Source: Pyrus communis
Taxonomy: Eukaryota; Streptophyta; Magnoliopsida; Rosales; Rosaceae
Assembly (NCBI RefSeq): GCF_963583255.1
Contig: NC_084806.1
Coordinates: forward strand, 24,116,735-24,180,734
Direction: 5' to 3'
DNA: 64,000 nucleotides
In this document: one piece after another, positions 1-12,047 of the stretch
How the letters are laid out: each line of letters begins with the position of its first letter
Position numbering within the stretch: the stretch's first letter is position 1
Notes under the pieces: model-generated
Seen by the model: the letters and a program-made list of their open reading frames with translations, nothing else
The model's database searches: none
Told to the model about the DNA's origin: nothing
Made by a program: the position numbers and the translations under genes

Positions 1-665
1 TAATCTGTAATTATGATTTTAGATGATTTTCATCTTCAATAGCACAACATCAATGAACAAAGCATTGAAACAACTATGCAAAATAAGGAAATGCTCTACA
101 ACTAATTGATAAACCAGTATGGAAAAATATCAAAGATTTTCTTCCCATTGTTTCATTACAACCATTTCTCCTTGGTAGTTTTGGACACAAAAAATGCAGA
201 AATGATTCATTAGAATTCTCTTCGACAAAGCACAACAAATGAAGATCTGGAATTTGATTGCTACTGGAAAAATGCAACAATAGTGGTAAGCAAAAACACT
301 CAACCAAAAACTCTGTCATATTTATTGAAAACAAGTATCTTATTATTACATAATAAATTTCTGCAGGATCACTTTGTTCAATATTGGCTCGATAAAGCAA
401 GAGAATCAATAAGCAATTCAAATGTTATGGATTCAACTCAAGCCACAATGAAGAAAATCAATTTCATCAAAAGTGACTTTAAATTCCAAGTCAAAGAAGA
501 CAGAACAGGTGCACAACAGAAACCAAAATCGTACGTTTAAAAAAATTAAAAGCATTTTAGTTATATACATATAGTTTGTGTTTACTACAGTTCATTAACA
601 ATGTGAAAAATTTGATGCAGTTATAGAAATAGCTTGTTTTTTAAACTACTACTCTATACCACACT
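1..665. other. unassigned AT-rich flank, left of the gypsy insertion
   Basis: No coding region I can support. Short open frames exist on both strands (74-421 minus, 283-540 plus) but they show no recognisable domain and overlap each other. The last five bases, ACACT at 661-665, are the left copy of the target-site duplication of the following retrotransposon. This DNA was therefore contiguous with 19197 onward before that insertion. Confidence 0.5.
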
Positions 666-2822
666 TGTGACAACCCGTCCTGAAATATTTGTATCGATGG
701 TGTGGAATGACGATTTTGTCCTTGGACATTAGTTGGTGTCATGGGTGATTTGTTTTTGGTTGGTGGCTGCCATCTGCACACACACACACCCAAACAACCC
801 TGTTAACCCTTATATCTCTCATCCTTCTCGGATTTTTCTGCATTTTCGTACAAGTTGTACGAGCATCACCCAAATCAACCATTTCAGGCATGGATCGAGA
901 TCATTGTTGGTGTTTTTGAGTCCCTTGCAAGCTCAGGAACCCATTGATACCTTTGGTTGGATGTGAGGCCTTCGTTTTCTCGAGAAACCAAGAATCCCGA
1001 ATTGGTGCATTTTTCATGCAATCGTGATAGCGAAGTTTTTAGAAGTTTTTAAGCTTCTAGAGAGCTTTAGAACGTCATGAAGCTCAAAGAAGAAAAATGA
1101 AGTGTTTTGGACGTCGGGAAGTTGAGTTTGGCGAGTTTCAGGTTTGGCCGGATTATCGTGGGTTTTTTCAGTGAGATTTCATTGGATTTAAGTTCCAAAA
1201 GTGGTAAATTTTTGTTCTACTCGTTGTAATCTTCATTTTGGTACAAATTTCATGGAATTTGGTTAAGAATTGAAGAAGATATGAAGTTTTGAAGTTTTTC
1301 TAGAAACCAACGAAAATTAAAGTTACAGACGGCGGCTCTGAAGGCGGCGGATGGCGTTGACCGGCAAGACTCACCGGAAAAGACGAAGAATATTTCGTCA
1401 ACTTTGACGGAATATACTAACAGCGTCAGGTATATATAACGGCAAATTCCATTTTTGGACGGAAAATTTTTCTCAAAACATGGGGATGTTTATGGTGTTG
1501 AGTAGTTCACGTTGGTATATTTAAACACCCCATTTGAGCAATGTATGAGAAGTTATTAGCTAGTTTTGTTTATGTGCTTTAAATTGACGTTTATATAGTT
1601 TTTTCGCATATAAGTGAAACCTATCCTGAGGACGAGTGCAGTCGCTCGAGGCTCGGGGGCTACGACCCTTCCACATACCAGTGAGTGGGCTTTTGGTTTT
1701 CAGTATATATCTATATACTTGATTTTTTTCCCAGAAATTCATTTTAAATGAAAGTATGTTTTGAAGTACCATGCCAAGTATTCATATGTTTTATACATGC
1801 ATTAATAGTTGCATATATTTATGGTTGACGCTGTGGACGCTCAGGTAAGTACCAGGTGAGTTATTGAATGTTTATGTAAATTGAGGATTATGTGATATGT
1901 TTAGAGAGCTCATTAACCTGCAGCCCGGTGTTAGTGCTCCACCAGAGTTAAGGGCTTAGCCTTCACATGATCGTTCACCTTTCGCACCACACACGCTCAA
2001 CTTGGATCCAAGGTAGGTGTTAGCCTGTAGTATAGACCACTTTAGGTGGTTCCGACTTGTAGGTGACTTGCGATACTTCGCACAGTCTTTACGTGATTGT
2101 AGCATTAGTGTGTATTTATATACACCCAGCTTGTCGTACAGACTACTTTAGGTGGTTCTAACTCGTGTGCAGGTGTATTGTTGATGAGATATATATATAT
2201 ATATATATCGTTGTTGAGATGTGGATTTGAGCTCTAAATTCAGCTGTACAGGTCACGTTAGATGACTCCGACTGATATATCATTTGCATTGATTTATATC
2301 ACCTGGATTACATATTTCATATTGAGATATTTTGCATGGCATATTCATGATTAAAGCTTGTTGAGCATGGTTTTGAGATACTAATATATTCTATTTTCTG
2401 GGAAATTATACAGGTTTTATAGTGAGGGGTTACTAGCTTTGATAATTGAAATGGTTTTGAAAAGCTTTGTTTTTACCCACTCACACTTTCTGTTTTGTGC
2501 CTCTCCAGGTTTTAGGTAGAAGTGCTTTGGTGGCTCACGAGGATCTTGACGGTGGTTCTGACAGAACAACACAAATGTAGTATCACCTTTGGGTGTTGTT
2601 TAATTAGTACTTGTCCAGTCAGACTGCATTTAGGCTATTTATGCTCTGATTGTGTATTTCACACTTAATTTTGCTTTAGCATGTTATCCTAGCTAGTACT
2701 GCTAGTAGTTTGGTTTTTATTCACTCGTATTTCTTATATCTTTATCGCTTTCGCATTGTGCACATGGTTACGTCACCCTCACGTGACGGCCAGCATGTCT
2801 TGATTTTGGTCGGGGTGTGTCA
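666..2822 (+). repeat. 5' LTR of the gypsy chromovirus
   Basis: 2157 bp, TG...CA. It aligns along its length with the 3' LTR but lacks roughly 91 bp near 1465, where the 3' copy carries a GC-rich palindromic segment. It contains a TA run near 2187-2208, a TATATATAA motif near 1431, and three short stem-loops near 2036-2050, 2142-2156 and 2252-2266 (see findings). Confidence 0.95.
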
Positions 2823-2825
2823 GTG

Positions 2826-2837
2826 TGGTATCAGAGC
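2826..2837 (+). other. primer-binding site, initiator tRNA-Met type
   Basis: TGGTATCAGAGC lies three bases after the 5' LTR. It is the classic plant LTR-retrotransposon primer site, complementary to the 3' end of initiator tRNA-Met, and it sets the element's orientation as +. Confidence 0.95.
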
Positions 2838-2902
2838 ATAGGTTTGCAGTCCTGCATATTTTGTGAATTCCCTAATTATTTTGGTGTCTTCTGTCAGAAC
2901 TA

Positions 2903-4310
2903 TGCCACCTCGTAAAGAACCACGTCGTTCAACTGAGCTTAGTTTCCTTAATATTGCTCAGTTGAGGGAAGCTATAGCTCATGTGATTCAGTCTTTGCTT
3001 CACCCTCCTCAGATGACTACTCTTGAGACTGTATATAATTTGAAGTTAAATCATTTTATGGGGAATGAATGACCTGACGGAGCAGATAAATGGTTCAATC
3101 ATGTGGTGAAGACCTTTCGTGTAATGCAAAGTCAAGGGAATCTTCTTCCTGATAAGAGGGTCGAGACGACTACTTGGTTTCTAGGTCTAGAGCCTGCATG
3201 CTGATGGATACAGGAGTCTTATTTGATGACACCCGAGGAAGTACCTGACTGGGAGGTATTTAAACAGTTGTTTCAGAAAAGGTTTATTCCTCCAGCTTAT
3301 ATTGACAGTAAGAAGCAAGAGTTTACTCATTTGAGACAGGGGCATATGACAGCAAATGAGTATTACAGGAAATTTACTGACTTGTCTCGTTATCATCCGG
3401 AGGTTGCTGCTAATCTAGTTGAGATGCTTCGTCGCTTTAGATTGGGTACTAAGAAGAAATGACGTTCTATGACGACCACTACTCCTTGCGATACTTACTA
3501 GGAGTTCTATGAGATTTTGTTGAGGATTGAGGATTCAGAGAATATGTCTAGTGAGAGTGAGGAAGAAGAGAAGGACGACAATCAGAAGAAGGATGATAAA
3601 GGCAAAGGTCATTCAACTCGGGGACCCGACCTTGCAAGACCCAGAGTTTTAAGAGAAGTGGAGCTAGTTCTAGTTCTTCCAGCGAGGGATTTAGTTCCAC
3701 TGGTTCGAGGAGAGGTGGTAGATTTTCTGGAGGTCCTAGATTCCAAAGACAGGGGGATTTTGGTAGAGGAAGTGCTCTTTTGTGTCATAGATGTAATAAT
3801 CGACATTTTGGGGAATGTAGGCAAGCTAGTAGATGATGCTTTACTTGTGGTCAAGTAGGGCATAGAGCTATGAATTGTCCTCAAAATCAGCAGAGGCCTC
3901 AGCAGCATTCCTTACCACCACATGCGTCAATGCAACAAGCGCCAAGACTTGGTAGTTATCCTCAGATGGGTCGTGGAGGTGCATATCATTATCAGGGTGA
4001 TGCTGCCCCTTATTAGGTAGGGCAGTATTCATATCCTCAAGAACCGTATCAGAAGAGTAGGTATCCCCAGTTTTCGGGAGGTTATATGCCATATCAGCAG
4101 TTTTCAGCTGGTGGATCTTAATGGTACCAGGGAGGACAGCCCTAACAAGTAGAGATCACTTCCAGTAGTGCAGGATCTTTAAGGCAGTCTGGTCAGCCTA
4201 GTCAGGGGTGAGGTGTGCAGGGTCGAGGTGGTCAGACTAGCAGAGGTCATGGTGGATGACAGCAGACCCAGGGGCGTATCCACAACATCACGCTGCAGGA
4301 TGCTCAGAAT
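2903..4310 (+). pseudogene. gag of the gypsy chromovirus, degraded
   Basis: Capsid/nucleocapsid gene of the retrotransposon. Reading starts at MPPRKEPRRS (about 2903). The Retrotrans_gag core is readable across several frames, with WFLGLEPA near 3176 and FKQLFQKRFIPPAYIDSKKQ near 3260-3320. A basic/acidic linker follows near 3540-3600. Two zinc knuckles follow at about 3780-3890: CHRCNNRHFGEC, and CFTCGQVGHRAMNC, the latter a CX2CX4HX4C knuckle. Stops occur at about 3070, 3201, 3460 and 3834, and the frame shifts between the core and the knuckles. It cannot yield a full Gag. A Q/P/Y-rich tail runs to about 4300, just upstream of the protease. Confidence 0.85.
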
Positions 4311-4319
4311 AATCCTAAC

Positions 4320-6356
4320 TTGATCATAGGTACGTTAAATAATCTTGGTCACTTTGCTAGAGTGTTAATTGATTGTGGTGCTACACATTCTGTCATTTCT
4401 CATACATTTGCTCAAGTGACGCAACCTCATCCTACACCTTTAGGGTATGATTTAGAGTTTGCTATGCCTAGAGGGGAGAGATGTTATGTTGATTGTGTAT
4501 ATCCAGGGTGTCCAGTGATGGTGGAGGATGTAGTTATGCCAGCTAACCTTATCCCGTTAGATATTGTTGATTTTGATGTGATTTTGGGCACATATTGGTT
4601 ACATTATAATTGTGCCAATATAGATTGCTACGGGAAAACAGTTACTTTCCATCGTCTTGGATTACCTGAGGTTACTTTTGTGGGCGAGCAGAGTGGGGTG
4701 AGGCATGGCGTTATTTCCACTATGAGAGCAAAAATATTATTATCGAAAGGCTGCCATGGATATTTAGCTCATGTGGTGTTGAATGATGTTGCTCCTAGTA
4801 GTGTGGATGATGTGAAAGTAGTCAGGCATTTTCCTGATGTATTCCCTGATGATTTACCTGGATTGCCGCCAGATCGAGATGTTGAGTTTACTATTGATTT
4901 GCTTCCAAGTATAGATCTTATATCTTTGACTCCTTATCGAATGGCTCCTGCTAAGTTGAGGGAATTGAAAATCCAGTTGCAGGAATTGGTTGATAAGGGT
5001 TTTATTCAACCTAGCACTTCACCCTGGGGAGCTGCAGTGTTATTTGTGAGGAAGAAAGACGGGACTTTGAGGCTATGCATTGATTATAGGCAATTGAATC
5101 GGGTAACAATTAAAAACCGTTATCCATTGCCGCATATAGATGATTTGTTTGATCAGCTTCGTGGTGCCAGCGTATTTTCTAAAATTGATTTGAGCTTTGG
5201 TTATTACCAGTTGAAGATCAGCAGTGTGGATGTCCCTAAAACAGCTTTCAGGACTCATTATGCTCATTATGAGTTTTTAGTGATGCCATTTGGATTAACG
5301 AATGCACCAGCAGCTTTTATGGACTTGATGAATCGAGTGTTCCAGCCATATCTAGACAGGTTTGTCATTGTTTTTATTGATGACATTCTAGTATATTCTA
5401 AGTCTAAATTAGAGCATGTTCGACATCTTACTTTGGTGTTGAAAAGATTGAGGGAACATCGATTGTATGCTAAGTTTAGCAAATACCAATTTTGGTTGGA
5501 TCAAGTGGCATTTTTAGGACACGTCATATCTGCTCAAGGTATTTTGGTGGATCCTCAAAAGGTAGCAGTAATGGAGAATTGGGAGCAACCTCAAACCGTC
5601 ACTGAGGTACGGAGTTTTCTTGGCTTGGTAGGATATTACAGACGGTTTGTTAAAGATTTTTCCATTATTGCTTTACCACTGACGAGGCTAACTAGGAAGG
5701 ATGTTAAATTTGAGTGGGATGATAATTGTGAGCAGAGTTTGCAGCAGTTGAAGTATTATCTCACTCATGCACCTGTTTTACCACTCCCAGATGATAGTGG
5801 TAATTTCCAGATCTATAGTGACGCTTCCTTGAATGGTCTGGGTTGTGTGCTGATGCAACATGGTAGGGTGATTGCTTATGCTTCATGACAATTAAAACCT
5901 CATGAGATGAATTACCCTACTCATGATTTGGAGTTAGCAGCCATCATTTTTGTCCTAAAGGTATGGAGACATTCTCTTTACAGAGAAAAATGTAAGATTT
6001 TTACGGATCATAAGAGTCTTCAAAATCTCTTCACTCAGAGGGATCTTAATCTTCAACAACGAAGATGGTTGGAATTGCTTAGTGATTATGATTGCATGAT
6101 TGATTATCACCCTGGTCGTGCAAATGTGGTAGCTGATGCACTTAGCAGAAAATCTCTGGGCTGTATTAATGCTTTATACGCTAGTCGTGTTCCTCTTCTG
6201 GCAGACTTGAGATTAACTGTAGTGAAGTTAGGGGTAGAAGATCGGAAGGAAGCCTTACTTGCTATTTTTCAAGTTAGGCCAATTTTAATTGATCATGTAC
6301 TTGAAGCCCAGTTGGATGATGAAGAGACCCAGGTAATAATTCAAGCAAGAAGTTAA
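4320..6356 (+). pseudogene. pol: protease, reverse transcriptase and RNase H
   Basis: An intact 522-codon block (4320-5888) begins with the aspartic protease; its active site reads LIDCGATHS, so Cys replaces the usual Ser of DSGA. The reverse transcriptase follows: [20 protein letters not shown], then [11 protein letters not shown], then [11 protein letters not shown], then the catalytic [10 protein letters not shown] at about 5368-5400. RNase H starts [13 protein letters not shown] and is cut by one TGA at 5886 (AYAS-stop). It continues in the same frame through [10 protein letters not shown] and [15 protein letters not shown] to 6356, where a TAA precedes the integrase. The damage is light (single stops), so pol was lost more recently than gag or at a lower rate. 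Product: a cytoplasmic polyprotein that copies element RNA into cDNA. Confidence 0.9.
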
Positions 6357-6395
6357 GGGAAAAAGAAGGACTTCAGAATTCGAGAAACTGATGGC

Positions 6396-6909
6396 ATGCT
6401 TCTGCAGGAAAGTAGAATGTATGTGCCGAATAATATGGAATTAAAGAAAGAAATTTTGGATGAAGCGCATATTTTGGCATATGCAATGCATCTTGGAGGT
6501 ACTAAGATGTATCACACCATTCGACCATTTTATTATTGGCCGGGTATGAAAAGAGAAATTGCTGAGTATGTGAGCAAGTGTGCCATTTGTCAGCAAGTTA
6601 AAGCTGAAAGGAAGAAGCCGTTTGGGTTGATGCATCCACTTCCTGTTCCACAGTGGAAATGGAAAAACATTACTATGGATTTTGTATACAAGCTTCCTCG
6701 TATACATAATGGTTATGACAACATTTGGGTGATAGTTGATCGGCTTACTAAGTTAGCACATTTTATTCCTGTGAGGGAGAAGTATTCTTTAAGCCGATTA
6801 GCTGAATTATTCATATCGAAGATTGTGAAGTACCATGTAGTTCCTGTTAGTATTGTCTCGGATCATGACCCTAGATTTACTTGTAAATTTTGGGTGGCTT
6901 TTCAGGAAG
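6396..6909 (+). pseudogene. integrase N-terminal half, cut by nested element
   Basis: The zinc-binding HHCC module is readable: H in ILDEAH and H in MHLGG, then CAICQQVK. The catalytic core follows with first Asp in MDFV and second Asp in SDHDPRF (usually SDRDPRF). The reading frame is open from at least 6396 to 6909, where the GGAAG duplication of the nested element interrupts it. The third catalytic residue is on the other side of the insertion, at 16071 onward. Confidence 0.9.
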
Positions 6910-8973
6910 TGATGCGTGATTTATACGCACACAAATTAAACCCTCTTTTCGTCAAATTATAGTATATGTATAAGTAGGTATCGTTCTGGACCGGGGATTA
7001 GGAGGGATTGTTAATCACTTGGATTTGACTCAAAAACGTAAAAACACAATATAAAACACTAAACTAGACTCAAAGAATGTAAAACTAAACTTTAAAACAC
7101 TAAGACAAACCAAAGACTCAAAATGCTTTTAAAAACACAAACTAAAATGATTTCTAACTAAATTGACATTAAAGTAAAGGGGGATTTAGATTTTTACGAA
7201 ATTAAACTAAATGTACAGATTGTAAATTAAAGCAAAATGTAAATGTGAATGTGTGATAGAATTGAATGGAATGAAGGCTAGCTAAGGGGGTCATCTCCAC
7301 ATATGTTACACTTGCATAATAAAAAGATTTCCAATTACATTTCAATAAATTATGAATTCTCATCACCCCAAGTTAATTAGGTCCGCTTAAATTAACCGTC
7401 AAGTTTTCCTTAAGTTAATGAATTGGATGGGTTAGCGCAACGCAATTCACTACATTCTTCAAAAGTCCTTTACGTGAACAGCACAATAAAGATACAATCA
7501 AAGATCATTAAGCATTATGAAAACTATAAGTGTTGACGAGGCATTCGTTACTATGATGAGCATGAAACTCGTGCCAAGAATTCATTTAGCGCGATTGTTT
7601 ATAAGCAACCTCCACTACTTGTGAATATAAGTTCATAACGATTAGGTGAAACTCACTTATATTCTAGCGTCATATTCATGCATGAAAATTAAGCGTGCAC
7701 TCTCAATAAACATACATAAATAAGTTATCAATCAAACGGTTAAACAAATTGAATCCACAACTTATGAAACGCAATTAGAAGTAATCAAATCAAAATGCAA
7801 GCATAAACATTTATTTCGAATCCCCCCTAGCCAAGGGGGGTTTAGTTCCTCATGGTACAAAACAAAGAGAATCAAAGAAACACCTAAACATTCCAACAAC
7901 TCAAACTTGAATTGTATGAACGTTTAGGCCCTCTTCTCTTCCATTCCTCATTCGTACAAAACAAAGAGTATTGAAATTAAACATTGAAATCAAAGAAACA
8001 CCTAAACATTCCAACAACTCAAACTTGAATTGTATGAACGTTTAGGCCCTCTTCTCTTCCTCTTCGTTGTAGCATAAGGTCTAGGGATAGTTGGTTGGGG
8101 GATGGAAGTGTGGAATGGAGTGGGGAGTGATGGAAATGGAAGATGGTTTTTTGGATTCTAAGGGAGACTCACGGCTAAGAGAGAAAGGGATGTGTTTGTG
8201 GTGTGTTGTGTATGAAATGAGATGTCCATGAATGAATGAATGTAAGGGTATTTATAGGAGTAGTGGAGGGAACATATGGCTATGTCATTTGTAGGTGAAG
8301 TAAGTGTGTGAGGTTGGTGAAGTAAGTGGATGTTGTAGGTGAAGTAGGTGGATGTTGTAGGTGAAGTAGGTGGATGTAGTAGGTGAAGTAGGTGGATGTT
8401 GTAGGTGAAGTAGGTGGAGTACATGTGTTTAAATGGTTAAAATGTGTAGATGATTATGAGTGATAAGTGATAAGTGTATGATATGTTAAGTGATAAGTGA
8501 ATGATTATGATAAGTGATAAATGAATGTATGATATGATAAGTGGTGAATGATATGTGGTGAATGATAAGTGGTAATGTTTAAGTATTTAAAATAGGGAAC
8601 AAAGCCCTTCCTTGCATGGCAAGGAAGGGAGACACAAGGAAACACACGACAATGTCCTAAGGTTGCTAGGAATGTTGTTTTTGTGTTCTAAAATGCGTAG
8701 GAGTTTTCAATGATGCTCAAACATGAGGTCTTTTTAGGATTTAACTTTCCTACTTCAAGTCTTCAATTTCGTCCATCCTTTTGGCTCCAAGCATATGATA
8801 TCCATTCCAATCTCTAATTTGCTCCAAAAGCCTCCAAAAGGCATCCTTTTGCATACTTTGCCCTTAGAACCTGAAAACACACAAAAGAAGCATAAAGAAC
8901 TAAAATAACTAAAGAAACATAACGTAAATGTAAGAGAACAAGCCATTTAAGTCGCATAAATATGCTCCTATCA
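6910..8973 (-). repeat. 3' LTR of the nested element (first LTR on the + strand)
   Basis: 2064 bp, near-identical to 13994-16070. It contains an internal direct duplication of about 70 bp (near 7869-7946 and 7990-8059) and a 22-bp minisatellite (8290-8417). Confidence 0.95.
8290..8417. repeat. 22-bp minisatellite in LTR
   Basis: Tandem copies of a unit like GTAGGTGAAGTAGGTGGATG, about five to six units. The matching array in the other LTR (15380-15515) has a different unit structure: a 13-bp gain and one A/G change. This array is the main difference between the two LTRs. Confidence 0.85.
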
Positions 8974-8995
8974 AATACCCCCACACTTAGCTTTT
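8974..8995 (-). other. polypurine tract of the nested element
   Basis: On the minus strand AAGTGTGGGGGTATT runs directly into the LTR start TGATAGG. It is the expected plus-strand primer position and confirms that 6910-8973 is the 3' LTR. Confidence 0.8.
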
Positions 8996-10689
8996 GCTAG
9001 TCCTCGAGCAAAACAGAAAAACAAAACAAAAAGAACAAAACACAACCTACACCTTCCAACAATCGTATCAGGGACTTCCAATGCACATGACAAGTTAAAA
9101 ATCATTATTCTCACAGATTTGAGCCATCTTTACACTTAAGTACATTCTTACTCATAGTCACCACATACTAGTTCACAATTAAGCATTTAAAACCATGTTT
9201 TGAATGTAGTAACATGCCTTAGAGAATTCCCTCAATTTCTTACTAGATGTACTCTCGTTTTTCACACAGATTTTCTGACTACACACCCTACACTAGGTAT
9301 ATGTGAGAAGATTGATGTAAACATGTAGACGAACACTCACATATGTTATAATAAGGAAAGCATTTTCTGGAGTTAATAAGCATGTTTAGATATGATCTCA
9401 TGAATGGAATGCTACTACTTAGACGCGAGAACCAGTGACACCATAAGCTCATACCAAGTTCAAACTCCACAATTGAAATACATAACACTCAATATAGAAG
9501 TCAAGGGTTGTAACGGGGCTTGGGGTAATTGGCTAAAAATGAAAGGTAAGGATAACAAACGTTCTTCAAGCAATAGTGAGCAAAGTATTGAATTAGGCAC
9601 TTAGAATTTCCTTTAGAATGCAGAAGTCAACTTTGATCACCCAAGGGGGAATTACACAGAACTTAGGGCCATATTCATCTTTTTTGGACCCTTTCTTCAA
9701 CCATCAACGCTCGTGAGTTCATTTTCACTTATTTTCATTTTTTTTTTAAGCTCTTTTTTCTTTCTTTCTTTCTTTTCTCTTTTTTTTTTTTTCTTTTCTT
9801 TTTCTTTTCTTTTGAATCTCAAAACATAAACACTTAAACATTCTCTCCCCCACACTTATTTTCTTTCATAATGTAACTCAAAAGGAATTCAATTAAGTCA
9901 TGCTCACTATCTTTTAAGAACAAGGGTGGGGATTGTCCTAAACTAGGCTAGGTGAGGAAAATGTGGGTAAACAAAGAATAAAGGCTAAACAAGGCTCAAC
10001 GGGGTTAAAACTTACAACATATACGAAGTATGGGAAGTAAGGCTATTTGGCTATGGTGGTGGTCACTACACAACTTCTTCTTGAATATGTGTTATGCAAA
10101 TCAATAACATGCTTTGAATGAAATGGGCATGAGTTCTAGCATTTAGTTCTATATGATGAAACGCCTTCTAAGTAGTAACCAAGCAAAGAATAATGAGATC
10201 ATGCAACGACTTTAGAAAACAAGAAATCACAGATTATACTCTCCAAAGAACGTTATAGGCTCAAGTCTCTCAGGGTTGTAGCGTTTGTTTGAGTTCCTTC
10301 CTTCAAGCATGTTACAAAAACGAATTTTTTTCTTTTATGATTGCATGTGAAGTCATACATTATAACCATAACCAAGCATATACCAAGAGTAAATCAAACT
10401 TTTCTCTATGTTTATAACTCTTTCTAACCGTCATGCAATTATAAACCAAATCCTTATCATTGTGTTGGAAGGTACCCTAAGACACAAACACACAAAAACG
10501 ACTCTTAAAACAACTCTTTTTGGGTTTTTCAAAACAATTTTTCAAATTTTTATGGGATTTTCGAATTATAAAACAAAACACACTAAAACACTCTAAAACA
10601 ACTTAAAAACACCTTAAAACAGCAAGGAACAACATTTGAAGTTATGGGTGATAAAATCCCACGAATTTGCATTAAATATACTTAGTTAC
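8996..10689. other. non-coding interior of the nested element
   Basis: No coding region that I can support. It is AT-rich, with a poly-pyrimidine stretch (CTTT repeats and T-runs, about 9738-9812) and short chance frames only. In an autonomous Athila relative this side would hold the envelope-like region and the 3' untranslated part. Nothing recognisable of an env gene is visible. Confidence 0.6.
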
Positions 10690-10735
10690 CCCCCCCATAC
10701 TTAAATCAAACATTGTCCTCAATGTTTTAAGCATA
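10690..10735 (-). pseudogene. relic of the pol 3' end (Athila/Tat type)
   Basis: The minus strand reads NIEDNV-stop-FKYGG, matching the acidic, glycine-ending motif that closes pol in Athila/Tat elements. Identification rests on one short motif plus its context, so it is tentative. It suggests the parent element had a full pol, since deleted. Confidence 0.45.
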
Positions 10736-11576
10736 TGGTTCACACAAAACATAAGTAAACACACAAAAAGCAACTAAACATACTAAACATGGCAGAATGT
10801 AATTAACAAAGAGAAGAGTTTAGGGACGCAAATCTGGTTATGGAGTGTAAATTCCCTCTTCTCCTTGGTGATTGTATTGAGGCATGATCTTGGTGATTCC
10901 ACAGGCTTACTCTTGAACTGGTTTCCGCCCATCATTGATTTTCCTTTGTGCTACTCTTGAACTGGGCAGCAGGATTCCCTTTAGTGTCTCCCCCAAAGGT
11001 CTGAGCTTCCTCCTGCTATCTGTTTCTTTGTTCAATCTTTGCAGGAGTGGTCCCTTCTCTGGAAGTGTATCAACCGTTGAAGATGACTACTCGAGAGCAA
11101 CGCTAGGTAAGCAATCAGGAATAGATTCCAGGCAGTTGGCTCCAGATCGGAAGACTGACTCCAAGTGCCGGCTGATTACTTCTTTTACTTTGCCATGCAA
11201 GTAAGAACAAGAACAAAGAAAAAGACAGGGAAAGAGCATGATATGAGATATTTTTGCTTTTGACCTTGATGATATGAGATACCTTTGCTTTGAAGAAGCG
11301 GTGAATGAATCAGCACATGCTTCAATCCGCCGTTTCTTCCTGGGTCATATGTACTCCAGGCATCTGGTATCATCTTTGGGGAAGAAGAAAGAATTTAGTA
11401 TTTTGAAAGGCTTTGCTGGGAGTGCGCCCTCAGAGGTGAGGGAGAGTTGGGCATTTTCTTCAGGTTTGCCCTGCCATAAAAGACGAAGGTCGACATATAT
11501 AGAGATAATATCAAGTGGTGGTACTTTTTACCCTTGTCGACAAACGTTTTGATCCCGCAAATCCGGCTCTTTGAAA

Positions 11577-11675
11577 TAGTGGCGCCTCTTCGATCTTTGA
11601 ATACGCCTCTTCGATTTCTGAGCAGGCGCCCCTTCGATTTCTGAACGACGCCCCTTCGCTTTCTGAACGACACGT
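11577..11675 (+). repeat. tandem repeats upstream of the antisense ORF
   Basis: About four imperfect copies of a 24-27-bp unit containing CGCC(T/C)CTTCG(A/C)TTTCTGA. A longer imperfect duplication of about 120 bp follows (about 11690-11875), sharing TTTTGACAAAG and TTCTGAAAAG. The segment is GC-richer than its surroundings and lies directly upstream of a TATA-like box and the ORF at 12048, so a promoter or enhancer role is possible. Confidence 0.6.
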
Positions 11676-11918
11676 GGTAGTGCAGATGCGGCTCCTTTTG
11701 ACAAAGCTGCACGCGTCTTCTGAAAAGCAGAGAAAGCGTCGCCGAACTTTGCGCTTGTCGGCTAAAGATGTGTAGATGCGATGATGGCCTCCACGTGTTT
11801 TCAGCTTTGTCAGAAATCTTTTGACAAAGTTGAACGCGTTTTCTGAAAAGCCGAGGGGGCGTCGCCTAAATTACGCCGGAAAATCCGGCTCGTTGAATCG
11901 GTGGACGCGTCGTCTTGG

Positions 11919-11931
11919 CTTTTTATAGAGC
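11919..11931 (+). promoter_or_regulatory. possible TATA box for the antisense ORF
   Basis: CTTTTTATAGAGC lies about 120 bp before the ATG at 12048. The intervening leader is C/T- and A-rich with no upstream ATG that I noticed. Prediction only, based on position and sequence. Confidence 0.4.
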
Positions 11932-12047
11932 TATCAATCACCCCAACACACACACTCTGAAGATTTCCCATTCCTGAAACTCGACTCCGGCCCTTTGTGA
12001 AATTTTAACTTCATCCACCCCTTCTCTTTGAACATCGTTGAAAAAAA

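Noticed and set aside
283..540. ORF of 85 codons, + strand
   Set aside because: No domain, overlaps an antisense frame of similar length, and composition is background-like.
8158..8424. Tyr/Thr-rich repetitive ORF, minus strand
   Set aside because: It is a translation of the 22-bp LTR minisatellite.
8755..8946. 63-aa minus ORF, repeated at 15852-16043
   Set aside because: It is present twice only because it lies in both LTR copies; low-complexity Phe/Ser/Cys-rich and not a gene.
9738..9812. Pyrimidine tract as a possible polypyrimidine/splice element
   Set aside because: It is simple low-complexity sequence in the non-coding interior of the nested element, with no adjacent exon.
10935..11552. 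ORFs on the + strand upstream of the antisense ORF
   Set aside because: Open frames of about 90 codons with no domain; they lie in the region I interpret as leader/promoter. A spliced 5' exon is possible but not supported.
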